Positions 7,183 through 16,124 of a stretch of DNA of 64,000 nucleotides are shown here, one piece after another (positions within the stretch are counted from its first letter, which is position 1; every line of letters starts with the position of its first letter). The translations under genes and the position numbers were made by a program. The DNA comes from Streptomyces sp. CBMA152 (GTDB lineage: Bacteria > Actinomycetota > Actinomycetes > Streptomycetales > Streptomycetaceae). Where the stretch lies: positions 62,001 through 126,000 of the forward strand of contig NZ_MECJ01000001.1 of the NCBI RefSeq assembly GCF_014596475.1, given 5' to 3'. The notes under the pieces were generated by a model. The model saw nothing but the letters and a program-made list of their open reading frames with translations. It was not told the DNA's origin and made no database searches.

Positions 7183-8424
7183 TTACATGGTTCGGGGCCG
7201 AGACTGGCTGGCCGGGCCGACGGTCACGACGTCGCCGATGACGATGACGGCCGGCGGACGCACGTCCTCGGTCACCACAGTCTCCCCCACCGTCGCCAGC
7301 GTCGCGTCCACGCGGCGCTGGGCGGCCGTGGTGCCCTCCTGGACCAGGGCCACGGGGGTCTCGGGGTTCTTGCCGTGCGCGATCAGGGTCCGCGCGATCG
7401 CGCCGATCTTGTCGACGCCCATCAGGATCACCAGGGTGCCGCGCAGCTTCGCCAGCGCCGGCCAGTCCACCAGGGACCGCTCGTCGTCGGGCGCCACATG
7501 GCCGCTGACCACGGTGAACTCATGCGCCACGCCCCGGTGCGTGACCGGGATCCCGGCCGCGCCCGGCACCGAGATGGAGCTGGAGATGCCGGGCACGACC
7601 GTGCACGCGATGCCCGCCTCGGCGAGCGCGTTCAGCTCCTCCATGCCGCGTCCGAAGACGTACGGGTCGCCGCCCTTGAGCCGCACGACCGCCTTGCCCG
7701 CCTTGGCGTGCTCGATCAGCGCGTTGTTGATGGCCTCCTGGGCCATGAACCGCCCGTACGGGATCTTCGCGGCGTCGATCACCTCGACGTGCGGCGGGAG
7801 TTCGTCGAGCAGGTCGCGCGGGCCGAGCCGGTCCGCGATGACGACGTCGGCCTCGGCGAGGAGGCGGCGGCCGCGCACGGTGATCAGGTCCGGGTCGCCC
7901 GGGCCGCCGCCGACGAGGGCGACGCCGGGGGCACGGGTGCGGTGGTGCGGGGCGACCAGGGTGCCGTCGCGCAGCCCCTCGACCACCGCGTCGCGGACGG
8001 CGGCGGTGCGGCGCGGGTCCGGGGCGCCGCCGGTGAGCACGGCGACCGTGACGCCCTCGCTGCGGCCGGTGGCCGGGGTCCAGGCGGTGGCCCGGCTCGC
8101 GTCGTCGGAACGTACGCACCAGACGCGGTGGCGCTCGGCCTCGGCGGACGCCCGCTCGTTGGCGGCCGTGTCGTCGCTCGCGATCAGGGCGTACCAGGCG
8201 TCGGCGAGGTCGCCGTCCGCGTACGGGCGGCGGTGCCAGGTGATCTCGCCGGTGTCCGCCATCGCCTCCACGGAGGGAGTGGCGTCCGGGGAGACCAGGA
8301 CGATGTCGGCACCGGCCGCGATCAGCGCGGGCAGACGGCGCTGGGCCACTTGGCCGCCGCCGACGACGACTACGCGGCGGCCGGTGAGGCGCAGGCCGAC
8401 GGGGTACGCGGGGTGTTCTGCCAT
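7183..8424 (-). CDS. cobA: Siroheme-synthase-like fusion: precorrin-2 dehydrogenase plus uroporphyrinogen-III C-methyltransferase
   Basis: 413 residues from ATG 8424 (AGGAG at good spacing). The N-terminal half (about 1-150) is the CysG-N domain with NAD-binding VVVVGGGQVAQRRLPALI. The C-terminal half (about 165-405) is the SUMT domain with VALVGGGPGDPDLITVRG, RLKGGDPYVFGRG, VVPGISSSISVPGAAGIPVT and LMGVDK. Two methylations of uroporphyrinogen III give precorrin-2 for cobalamin or siroheme. It is cysG-like in architecture, but the neighbours (BluB-CobT, CobL) link it to cobalamin. No ATG-proximal cobalamin riboswitch core was recognised in the 131 bp upstream. Confidence 0.9.
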   Translation of the reverse strand: MAEHPAYPVGLRLTGRRVVVVGGGQVAQRRLPALIAAGADIVLVSPDATPSVEAMADTGEITWHRRPYADGDLADAWYALIASDDTAANERASAEAERHRVWCVRSDDASRATAWTPATGRSEGVTVAVLTGGAPDPRRTAAVRDAVVEGLRDGTLVAPHHRTRAPGVALVGGGPGDPDLITVRGRRLLAEADVVIADRLGPRDLLDELPPHVEVIDAAKIPYGRFMAQEAINNALIEHAKAGKAVVRLKGGDPYVFGRGMEELNALAEAGIACTVVPGISSSISVPGAAGIPVTHRGVAHEFTVVSGHVAPDDERSLVDWPALAKLRGTLVILMGVDKIGAIARTLIAHGKNPETPVALVQEGTTAAQRRVDATLATVGETVVTEDVRPPAVIVIGDVVTVGPASQSRPRTM

Positions 8425-8555
8425 GGCGGGTGGCTCCTGGTGCGGCGTCGTCGAAGGCCGGGGCGTCGCCCCGGACCCCATTGTCTGCGGACCGTCGCCC
8501 GGTGCGCCCCCGTTCCGTACTGCGGAACACGCGGGCACACCGGGTACGACAGTGG

Positions 8556-11500
8556 CTACTTCTCGGTGACTCCGGCCGAGTCGAAGGTCGCGACCTCGTG
8601 CATCGCGCGGGCCGCGCTCTGGACCAGGGGGAGGGCGAGCAGGGCGCCCGTACCCTCGCCGAGGCGCAGGTCCAGGTCGACCAGCGGGCGCAGGCCGAGC
8701 TTGTTCAGGGCCGCCACGTGGCCGGGCTCGGCGCTGCGGTGGCCCGCGATGCACGCCGACAGGGACTCGGGGGCGATGGCCCGGGCGACCAGGGCCGCCG
8801 CGCCCGCGCTCACGCCGTCCAGGATCACCGGCGTACGCAGCGACGCGCCGCCGAGGATGAAGCCGACCATGGCCGCGTGCTCCAGGCCGCCGATCCCGGC
8901 GAGGACGCCGATCGGGTCGGCCGGGTCGGGGCTGTGCAACTCCAGGGCGCGGCGGACCACGTCGACCTTGCGGGCGTGGGTCTCGTCGTTGATGCCGGTG
9001 CCGCGGCCGGTGACCTCGGCCGGGTCGACGCCCGTGTACAGGGAGATCAGGGCGGCCGACACCGTGGTGTTGGCGATGCCCATCTCGCCCGTGAGCAGCG
9101 CCTTGTTGCCGGCGGCCACCAGGTCGCGGGCGGTCTCGATGCCGACCTCGATGGCGGCCACGACCTCCTCGCGGGTCATGGCGGGCCCGGTCGTCATGTC
9201 GCCGGTGCCGGGGCGCACCTTGCGGGGCAGCAGCCCCGGGGTGGCCGGGAGTTCGCTGGCCACGCCCACGTCGATGACGCAGACCTCGGCGCCGACCTGG
9301 TTGGCGAACGCGTTGCAGACCGCGCCGCCGCCCAGGAAGTTGGCGACCATCTGGCCGGTGACCTCCTGCGGCCAGGGGGTGACGCCCTGGGCGTGCACGC
9401 CGTGGTCGCCCGCGAAGATCGCGACGGCCGCAGGCTCCGGGATCGGCGGCGGGCACTTGCGGGACAGGCCGCTGAGCTGCGCGGAGATGATCTCCAGCAT
9501 GCCGAGCGCGCCCGCCGGCTTGGTCATCCGCTTCTGCCGCTCCCACGCCTCGCCGAGCGCCTTGGCGTCCAGCGGGCGGATGGTGGCGACGGTCTCCTGG
9601 AGCAGGTCGTGCGGGTCCTCGCCGGGCAGCGCACGACGGCCGTACGTCTCCTCGTGGACCACCCACGACAGCGGACGGCGCTTGGACCAGCCCGCCTGCA
9701 TCAGCTCGGGCTCCGCCGGGAACTCGTCCACGTACCCCACGCAGAGGTAGGCGACGACCTCCAGGTGCTCGGGGAGGCCCAGCGTGCGGACCATCTCGCG
9801 CTCGTCGAAGAAGGAGACCCAGCCGACGCCGAGGCCCTCGGCGCGGGCGGCGAGCCACAGGTTCTCGACGGCGAGCGCCGAGGAGTACGGGGCCATCTGC
9901 GGCTGGGTGTAGCGGCCCAGCGTGTGGCGGCCGCCGCGCGTCGGGTCGGCGGTGACCACGATGTTCACCGGGGTGTCGAGGATGGCCTCGATCTTCAGTT
10001 CCTTGAACTGCTTGGCCCGGCCCTTGGGCAGCGACTTCGCGTACGCGTCGCGCTGGCGCTGGGCGAGCTCGTGCATGGTGCGACGGGTCTCCGCCGAGCG
10101 GATGACCACGAAGTCCCAGGGCTGCGAGTGGCCGACGCTGGGGGCGGTGTGGGCCGCCTCCAGGACGCGCAGCAGCACCTCGTGCGGGATGGGGTCGCTG
10201 CGGAAGCCGTTGCGGATGTCGCGCCGTTCGCGCATCACGCGCAGCACGGCCTCGCGCTCGGCGTCGGCGTAACCGGGGGCGGGCGCGCCCGTGTCACCGT
10301 CGGCCTGCGGGTCCGCCACGACCTCAAGCGGCTCGGCCTGCTCGGACGCGTCGGCGGCCGGGGCGATCTCCTCGGCCACGTCGTCCTCGTCGTCGTCGAT
10401 GAACACGGGGGCGGGCGCGGCCCGCACCTCGGCTTCGGCGACCAGCGGTTCGGGCTCGTCCGTCACGAGCACGGGAGCGGGCACGGCCTCCGGAACGGCC
10501 TCGGCGACCGGCTCCGGTACGGACTCCGACCGGGGTACGGGGACGACGGGGGTCGCGGCGACGGGCTCGGGCTGCTCCTGAACCTCGACGACGGGCTCGG
10601 CCACGACGGCCTCGGCCGCCTCGACCGGCTCGGCGGCCACGGGCTCCACCACGATCGGCTGCGCGGGAACGGCCTCGGCGACCGGCTCCGGAGCGGCCTC
10701 GGGCACCACGGCCTGGGCGACGACGGGCTCGGCCACCGGCGCGACGGCGGGGGCGGGCTCGACGGGTGCGGACTCGACACGTACGGGCTCAACTGCCGCC
10801 GCTTCCACAGCGACCGGGGCCTCGACGACCGGCGTGACGGGCTCGGCGACCGCCTCGGCCACCGGCTCCGACGGCACGACCGGCGCGGCCTCGTCCGGCA
10901 GCTCCGCCGACGCGGCGACCGCGACGGGCTCGGCCACGGGCATGGAAGCAGGTACGGACACCGGCGCGGGCTCGGCGGCCACCGGCACGGCGACCGGCTC
11001 CACCGGCGACGGCGCGAGGTGGGGCCCGGTCGGGACCGAACCCTCGACCGGCACGAACTGACCCATGGCAGGCGCCGGTACGGGCGGCACGGGCGCGACC
11101 GGGGCGACCGGCTGCATGGGCGCGACGGGCGACGGCTGCTCCACAGAAGCGGAGGCGGAGACGGGGACGGCGTGCGCGGGCACCCCGACCGCTGCGAGCT
11201 CTTCCGGGACGACCGTTTCTGCAGGGATGACCGGGGCGTTCGGAGCCTGCTGGGGCACGGGCTGCGGCTGAGGCACCTGTGACTGGGCCTCCACCTGATG
11301 CGCTTCCTGCTGCTGCGCCTCCAGCGGCTGCTGCACCTCAAGCGGCTGCGGCTCCGGCTGCGGGGCCTCCGGCTGAACCTCCGCCTGCTGCACCTCGTGC
11401 TGCGGCGGGTACGGCTGCGGCGCCACCCGCTCCCGCACGGGCTCCTGCGGCGGCAGGGACTCCCACGGCGTCCCGCCCTGCGGGCCGAGCTCGCCCAGCG

Positions 11501-12050
11501 GCGGCACGGGCGCGCCCGCCTCCTGCGGCACGTCCAGGTACTCGGGACCGGTGGTCGCCGGGCCGGGCGTGCGGACCGGCGCCGGGTTCACCGGGGCGCC
11601 CGCGGCGGGACCTCGGTCGGCCAGGGACCGTACGACACCACCGGTGGCGTCCGGGACCGGCGGACCCATGTGCAGCGGGCGGCGCGCGGGCGGGGGCGTG
11701 GCGTTCGCGGCGGCGGGCGGCATGCGTACGCCGCTCAGATCCACCGAGCCCGAGTCACGGCCACCGGCCTCGTGGGCGCCCGGCTCGACGGGCTGCGGCG
11801 GCACGGGAGCCGCGGTCGTCGACGGCGCCGGTACGGCGGCGGCGAGCGGGGCCGGGGCGGCCTGCGGGTCGATCCAGGCGCCCTGGGCGCCCGGCATCAG
11901 GAGCAGGTCGTCGTCGTCCGCGCCGAGCGCCGAACCGTCGGTGGGGTCGTGGAAGGTGTACGCGCCGGGTGCGGGGACGCCCGGCTGCTCCACCATGCCC
12001 GCGTCCCTGTGAGGCAGTCCCTCGCCCGGGACCTGGCCGGTGTCGGTCAT
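8556..12050 (-). CDS. cobT: BluB-CobT fusion with a very long Pro/Val/Glu/Ala-rich N-terminal region
   Basis: 1,164 residues from ATG 12050 (GAGGGG, 6-nt spacer). Residues about 1-590 are low-complexity, dominated by short P-V-E-A runs such as VAEPVTPVVEAPVAVEAAAV, and are probably disordered. About 592-800 is a BluB-type nitroreductase (RRDIRNGF; SVGHSQPWDFVVIRS; GLGVGWVSFF), which makes 5,6-dimethylbenzimidazole from reduced FMN. About 810-1164 is CobT, the nicotinate-nucleotide:dimethylbenzimidazole phosphoribosyltransferase, with IFAGDHGVHAQGVTPWP, GEMGIANTT and the catalytic-Glu motif LGEGTGALL. The fusion would hand the base from synthase to activating enzyme in cobalamin lower-ligand assembly. 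Confidence 0.92.
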   Translation of the reverse strand: MTDTGQVPGEGLPHRDAGMVEQPGVPAPGAYTFHDPTDGSALGADDDDLLLMPGAQGAWIDPQAAPAPLAAAVPAPSTTAAPVPPQPVEPGAHEAGGRDSGSVDLSGVRMPPAAANATPPPARRPLHMGPPVPDATGGVVRSLADRGPAAGAPVNPAPVRTPGPATTGPEYLDVPQEAGAPVPPLGELGPQGGTPWESLPPQEPVRERVAPQPYPPQHEVQQAEVQPEAPQPEPQPLEVQQPLEAQQQEAHQVEAQSQVPQPQPVPQQAPNAPVIPAETVVPEELAAVGVPAHAVPVSASASVEQPSPVAPMQPVAPVAPVPPVPAPAMGQFVPVEGSVPTGPHLAPSPVEPVAVPVAAEPAPVSVPASMPVAEPVAVAASAELPDEAAPVVPSEPVAEAVAEPVTPVVEAPVAVEAAAVEPVRVESAPVEPAPAVAPVAEPVVAQAVVPEAAPEPVAEAVPAQPIVVEPVAAEPVEAAEAVVAEPVVEVQEQPEPVAATPVVPVPRSESVPEPVAEAVPEAVPAPVLVTDEPEPLVAEAEVRAAPAPVFIDDDEDDVAEEIAPAADASEQAEPLEVVADPQADGDTGAPAPGYADAEREAVLRVMRERRDIRNGFRSDPIPHEVLLRVLEAAHTAPSVGHSQPWDFVVIRSAETRRTMHELAQRQRDAYAKSLPKGRAKQFKELKIEAILDTPVNIVVTADPTRGGRHTLGRYTQPQMAPYSSALAVENLWLAARAEGLGVGWVSFFDEREMVRTLGLPEHLEVVAYLCVGYVDEFPAEPELMQAGWSKRRPLSWVVHEETYGRRALPGEDPHDLLQETVATIRPLDAKALGEAWERQKRMTKPAGALGMLEIISAQLSGLSRKCPPPIPEPAAVAIFAGDHGVHAQGVTPWPQEVTGQMVANFLGGGAVCNAFANQVGAEVCVIDVGVASELPATPGLLPRKVRPGTGDMTTGPAMTREEVVAAIEVGIETARDLVAAGNKALLTGEMGIANTTVSAALISLYTGVDPAEVTGRGTGINDETHARKVDVVRRALELHSPDPADPIGVLAGIGGLEHAAMVGFILGGASLRTPVILDGVSAGAAALVARAIAPESLSACIAGHRSAEPGHVAALNKLGLRPLVDLDLRLGEGTGALLALPLVQSAARAMHEVATFDSAGVTEK

Positions 12051-12392
12051 GCGTACCCCTCGCCCATCTGTAGTGCTTCCTCGGCCTGCGCCCGGGAACC
12101 GCCCGCGCACGGCGCGTCCCGCACCCGTCGACAAGAACGAGCGGGCACGCCACGCGGTGCGAACGGCACGCGAACACGAACACACAGCATTCTCGCGGGA
12201 GATCGCCGAGCTGGCGCCCTGTCTCGGCCACGGAACGTGTGGGGTGCGCCACGTTGCGCTTCCCCGAGATCCGACGTACCGCGACAGGGTCCCAAACGGG
12301 CTCCCCATTCCGGACATTGACGAACGTAGCGCCTAACGGCCCGGTGCGGTACAACAGTCGGCCAGCCTACCCCGGACGACACGCCGAAGAGA
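12051..12392. other. 342-bp gap between cobT and cobL; no gene recognised
   Basis: Both flanking genes run leftward, so this holds the leader and probably the promoter of the bluB-cobT fusion. The small open frames here have no ribosome binding site or typical codon pattern. I looked for the B12-box consensus of a cobalamin riboswitch on both strands and did not find it. Confidence 0.55.
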
Positions 12393-13607
12393 TCACGGGG
12401 ACCTTTCTCCGCGCCGTCCCGAGAGCAGGAAAGCGACCGAGCGTTCGCGCTCCGACCAGACGCTCGTGTCCAGTTCCACGGACTGCAGGAGCGCGCACTC
12501 CACCTCGTAACCGCCCTCCGCGAGGGCCGCTCCGATCGCCTCGGCCTCGTCGCGGGTGGCGGCATGCGCCACGATCCGCTCGGGCCGCCGGTCGGCACAG
12601 GCGGAGACGACCGCCGCTCCCCCGCCGCCGACGCGTACGACGTCGGGTTCGGGCAGCGACTCCAGTACGTGCGGGGCGCGGCCCGCGACCACATGGAGCT
12701 GCACGCGGAAGCGCCGCGCCAGGGCCTCGGTGCGGGCGCAGGCCGCCTTGTCGGCGTCGACGGCGATGACGGCGGCGCCGAACCGGGCGGCCTCGGCGGC
12801 GAGTGCGCCGCTGCCGCAGCCGATGTCCCAGACCAGGTCGCCGGTGCGCGGGCCGAGCCGGGCCAGCTGGGCGGCGCGCAGATCGGCCGTTTCGCCCGCG
12901 CCGAGCTCGCCGTATTCGTGCGCGGGCAGGGCCCAGCCCCGTACGGACTGCGGTGGGGCCGGGTCGCGGCCGGCGATCCAGCCGGGGGCGGGCACTCCAT
13001 GGCCGCTGCCGCCGAGCACGATGACCAGATTGGGGTCGCGCCAGGCGTGGTCGGCGACCTTGTCGGAGGTGAGGACGGTGACCTGTTCGCGCTCGCTGCC
13101 GAGCTCCTCGCAGATGACGAAGGTGCGGTGGACGCCTTCGAGGAGCAGGGCGAGTTCGGCGGGTCCGGCGCCCGGCGAGGTGAGGACGGCGACCTTGGGG
13201 TGCGCCCGGCACACGTTGACCGCGCGGCGCAGGGTGCGGCGGTGGGCGACCACGACCTGGGCATCGTCCCACGGCATCCCGGCCCGGGCGAAGGCGGCGG
13301 CGACGGCCGAGACCGCGGGCACCACCTCGACCTCCAGGCCGTGCTCGGGGGCGCGCAGGGTGCGCACGACGCCGAAGAACCCGGGGTCGCCGTCGGCCAG
13401 GACGACGGCGCTGCCGCGGTGGCCGGCGATGCGGCGGGCGGCGAGGTCGACGCTGCCGAGGCGGATGCGTTCGGCGCGCGGGGGCACTTCGGGCAGCGCC
13501 AGGTGGTGGGCGGCGCCGGCCACCAGGGTGGCGGCGGACAGCGCGGCCCCGGCCGCTGCGGTGAGCGGCGAGCCGTCCCAGCCGATCACCGTGACGCGGT
13601 CGGCCAT
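12393..13607 (-). CDS. cobL: Precorrin-6Y C5,15-methyltransferase (CbiE-CbiT fusion)
   Basis: 404 residues from ATG 13607. The N-terminal half (about 1-200) is a tetrapyrrole methylase (CbiE) domain: VTVIGWDGSPL, SAVVLADGDPGFFGVV, VVPAVSAVAAAFARAGMPW. The C-terminal half (about 230-400) is a Rossmann SAM methyltransferase (CbiT) with LVWDIGCGSGALAAEAAR and VIAVDADKAACARTEALAR. Together they methylate C5 and C15 of precorrin-6Y and decarboxylate the acetate side chain. It lies upstream of the BluB-CobT gene and reads the same way, but the 342-bp gap suggests a separate promoter for cobT. Confidence 0.9.
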   Translation of the reverse strand: MADRVTVIGWDGSPLTAAAGAALSAATLVAGAAHHLALPEVPPRAERIRLGSVDLAARRIAGHRGSAVVLADGDPGFFGVVRTLRAPEHGLEVEVVPAVSAVAAAFARAGMPWDDAQVVVAHRRTLRRAVNVCRAHPKVAVLTSPGAGPAELALLLEGVHRTFVICEELGSEREQVTVLTSDKVADHAWRDPNLVIVLGGSGHGVPAPGWIAGRDPAPPQSVRGWALPAHEYGELGAGETADLRAAQLARLGPRTGDLVWDIGCGSGALAAEAARFGAAVIAVDADKAACARTEALARRFRVQLHVVAGRAPHVLESLPEPDVVRVGGGGAAVVSACADRRPERIVAHAATRDEAEAIGAALAEGGYEVECALLQSVELDTSVWSERERSVAFLLSGRRGERSP

Positions 13608-13710
13608 CGTCGTCAGTCTCCAGGAGTCGTCGCAGGTCGGGGCGGCCTCGATGGGCCGGGCCACGGTGAGAGTACCTGCTGTGGCGGGGCCGGGCGCCCC
13701 GGCGGCCGGG

Positions 13711-14355
13711 TCAGTTCCAGTCGGCGAACGAGGCGTATCCGGCGTCCGCGAGCTGGTCGGCGACGCCTTCCAGGTCCTCGGGGAGCAGGCTCCACACGAT
13801 CATGTCGGTGCGGATGTCCGCCCAGCCACCGTCCGCCGTCTGCGTCCGCGCTATGCAGGCGTTGCGCAGCACGCCCTCGCTGATGCAGCCGATCTTCTGC
13901 GCGACCTGCTGGGAGGCGGTGTTGTCGGCGGCGGTGCGCAGCTCCATGCGCTCGAACTTCTGGTCGCGGAAGAGCCATTGGGCGGTGGCCAGGGCGGCCT
14001 CGCAGGCATAGCCCTCGCCACGGGCCCAGGGGGCGATGACGTACGAGATCTGGGCGGAGCGCACCCGCCAGTCGGTCTCGTCGAGCTGGACGATACCGAC
14101 AAGGCGCTGGGTGAGGAACTCGGTGACGGCGAAGTCGATGCCGCGTCCGGCGCGAAGCTGGGCCGGGGCGTACTCGGTGACCCAGGTGCGGGCGGCAGCC
14201 TCGGTGTAGGGCTGGGGCACCGTGGTCCAGGTGGCGACGAGTTCGTCGTTCATCATCGCGGCAAGGTCGGGGATGTCGTCCTCGTCCAAGGGGCGCAGCA
14301 CCAGCCGGTCGGTGCTGATGGAGATGTCCGGGAAGACCGGGGTCGGGCTAGTCAT
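13711..14355 (-). CDS. RimJ/RimL-type GNAT acetyltransferase
   Basis: 214 residues from ATG 14355, chosen for GGAG at 7-nt spacing; ATG 14367 would add four residues. The layout is that of ribosomal-protein-alanine-acetyltransferase-like GNATs: opening ISTDRLVLRPLDEDDIPDL, central GIVQLDETDWRVRSAQISYV, the acetyl-CoA segment VIAPWARGEGYACEAALATA and the end NTASQQVAQKIGCISEGVLR. Proteins of this group acetylate N-terminal or side-chain amines; the target here is unknown. Upstream lies a terminator shared with the metQ end. Confidence 0.87.
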   Translation of the reverse strand: MTSPTPVFPDISISTDRLVLRPLDEDDIPDLAAMMNDELVATWTTVPQPYTEAAARTWVTEYAPAQLRAGRGIDFAVTEFLTQRLVGIVQLDETDWRVRSAQISYVIAPWARGEGYACEAALATAQWLFRDQKFERMELRTAADNTASQQVAQKIGCISEGVLRNACIARTQTADGGWADIRTDMIVWSLLPEDLEGVADQLADAGYASFADWN

Positions 14356-14454
14356 GTTCCGCTCCATGCCGGGGGGACGGTCGTCAGGCCGTAAAGGCAC
14401 AGCATGCAGCATCGGGCCGAGGACGTGCATGGCCGGGGGACGCCTGTGCCGTGA

Positions 14455-14498
14455 ACGCCGGGGCCCCGCGCACCTGGTGGTGTGCGGGGCCCCGGCGT
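14455..14498 (-). terminator. Terminator downstream of metQ
   Basis: A long GC-rich hairpin (arm ACGCCGGGGCCCCGC) lies 26 bp after the metQ stop. It closes the metNIQ unit. Confidence 0.8.
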
Positions 14499-14523
14499 CA
14501 CAGCGGCAACTGCCGGGCGGGCG

Positions 14524-15387
14524 TCAGGACTTGACGGCGCCGAAGGCCGGGACGACCGAGCCGTGGTACTTGTCCTGGATGAACTTCTTGACCTCGTCGG
14601 AGTTGAGGAGCTTCGCGAGCTTCTGGATCCGCGGGTCGGCCTCGTTGCCCTTCTTGACGGCGAGGAAGTTGGCGTACGGGTTGCCGTCCGCCTTCTCCAG
14701 GACGAGCGCGTCCTGGGCCGGGTTGAGCTTGGCCTCGATGGCGTAGTTGCCGTTGATGACCGCGGCGTCGACGTCGTTCAGGGCGCGGGGCAGCGTGGCG
14801 GCCTCGATCTCCTTGAACTTCAGGCCCTTGGCGTCCTTGATGTCGGAGAGCTTGGCGGCGGAGCCGATGCCGTCCTTCAGCGTGATCAGACCCTGGGAGG
14901 CGAGCAGCTGGAGCGCGCGGCCCTCGTTGGTGGTGTCGTTCGGGACCGCGATCGTCTTGCCGGAGGTGAGGTCCTTGGCGGACTTCACCTTGTGGGAGTA
15001 GAGACCCAGCGGCTCCAGCTCGACGTTGACGACGGGCACGATGGTGGTGCCGTTCTTCTTGTTGAAGTCGTCGAGGTAGGGCTTGTGCTGGAAGAAGTTG
15101 GCGTCGACCTGGCCCTGCTGGGTGGCGGTGTTCGGCAGGACGTAGTCCGTGAACTCCTTCACCTCCAGCTTCAGTCCGGCCTTCTCCGCCAGGTTCTTCT
15201 TCACGAAGTTGAGGATGTCGGCGTGCGGCGTCGGGGACGCGGCGACGACCAGCGTCGCCGACGGGTCGGCCGAAGCGCCCTTGGCGGACGACGACTTGGG
15301 GTCGGAGGACGTGCCGCAGGCGGTGAGGCCGAGAGCGAGCGCGGCGGTGGCGGCGGCGGCCGCGGTGAGCTTGATGTTCTTACGCAC
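14524..15387 (-). CDS. metQ: Methionine ABC transporter substrate-binding lipoprotein
   Basis: 287 residues from GTG 15387 (AGAGG, 8-nt spacer); the frame stays open upstream but that is the shadow of metI. The signal peptide is KNIKLTAAAAATAALALG, with lipobox LTAC giving lipidated Cys24. The mature part is an NlpA/MetQ periplasmic-binding fold: LVVAASPTPHADILNFVKKN, ANFFQHKPYLDDFNKKNGT, AVPNDTTNEGRALQLLASQG and VDAAVINGNYAIEAKLNPAQ. It should capture D- or L-methionine at the outer membrane face for MetIN. It is the last gene of metN-metI-metQ, 68 bp after metI. Confidence 0.94.
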   Translation of the reverse strand: MRKNIKLTAAAAATAALALGLTACGTSSDPKSSSAKGASADPSATLVVAASPTPHADILNFVKKNLAEKAGLKLEVKEFTDYVLPNTATQQGQVDANFFQHKPYLDDFNKKNGTTIVPVVNVELEPLGLYSHKVKSAKDLTSGKTIAVPNDTTNEGRALQLLASQGLITLKDGIGSAAKLSDIKDAKGLKFKEIEAATLPRALNDVDAAVINGNYAIEAKLNPAQDALVLEKADGNPYANFLAVKKGNEADPRIQKLAKLLNSDEVKKFIQDKYHGSVVPAFGAVKS

Positions 15388-15455
15388 GAAAAGTGCCTCT
15401 TTCTGGTGGTGCGGGTGTCGCCCGGACAAGGAGTGCGGGCCGTTGTGGAGAAAGT

Positions 15456-16124
15456 TCAGGAGGTACGGCCCCGGCGGGCCAGAAGGCGTACCGCACCGTC
15501 GCCGATCAGCTGGATCACCGTGACGATGGCGATCAGCAGGACGACGGTGATGAGCATGAACTGCGTCTCGAAGCGCTGGAAGCCATAGGTGATGGCCTTG
15601 GATCCGAGGCCTTCGCCGCCGACCGCGCCGGCCATCGCCGAGTAGCTGACCAGCGTGATCACGGTGGTGGTGAGCCCGGCGATCAGCGAGGGCAGCGCCT
15701 GCGGGAGCAGCACCTTGCCGACGATGGTCGGCACGCCCCCGCCCATCGACTGGACGGCCTCGACGAGCCCGTGGTCGACCTCGCGGATCGCGGTCTCGAC
15801 GAGCCGCGCGAAGAACGGGATGGCGCCGACGGCGAGCGGCACGATCATCGCGGTCGGGCCGATGAAGGTGCCCACCACCCAGGTGGTGAACGGGATCAGC
15901 GCGATCAGCAGGATGATGAACGGCAGCGAGCGGCCGATGTTCACGATCACGCCGATGACCTTGTTCACCGGGCGGTTCTGCAGCAGTCCGCCCTTGTCGG
16001 TGAGGACGAGCAGCACACCGAGCGGCAGGCCGCCCGCGACGGTGACGAGGGTGGACCACAGCACCATGTACAGGGTGTCGACGGTTCCCTGGGACAGCAG
16101 CGGCTGCATCTCGGACCAGCTCAC
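15456..16124 (-). CDS. metI: Methionine ABC transporter permease
   Basis: 222 residues from GTG 16124. The GTG overlaps the metN stop by four bases (GTGA), implying translational coupling. It has five or six hydrophobic spans and the permease EAA-like loop VEAVQSMGGGVPTIVGKVLL ahead of PQALPSLIAG, which contacts the ATPase. IGRSLPFIILLIALIPFTTW and SYSAMAGAVGGEGLG are typical of MetI. Confidence 0.94.
   Translation of the reverse strand: MSWSEMQPLLSQGTVDTLYMVLWSTLVTVAGGLPLGVLLVLTDKGGLLQNRPVNKVIGVIVNIGRSLPFIILLIALIPFTTWVVGTFIGPTAMIVPLAVGAIPFFARLVETAIREVDHGLVEAVQSMGGGVPTIVGKVLLPQALPSLIAGLTTTVITLVSYSAMAGAVGGEGLGSKAITYGFQRFETQFMLITVVLLIAIVTVIQLIGDGAVRLLARRGRTS

Noticed and set aside
8425..8555. 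Cobalamin riboswitch upstream of the CysG-type gene or of cobT/cobL
   Set aside because: I looked for the B12-box core in 8425-8555, 12051-12392 and 13608-13710 and did not recognise it. A covariance-model scan would settle this.
8430..11282. A 950-codon rightward open frame antisense to cobT
   Set aside because: Highly repetitive Arg/Gly/Asp/His composition mirrors the complement of the Pro/Glu/Val-rich region; the minus strand encodes the recognised BluB-CobT domains.
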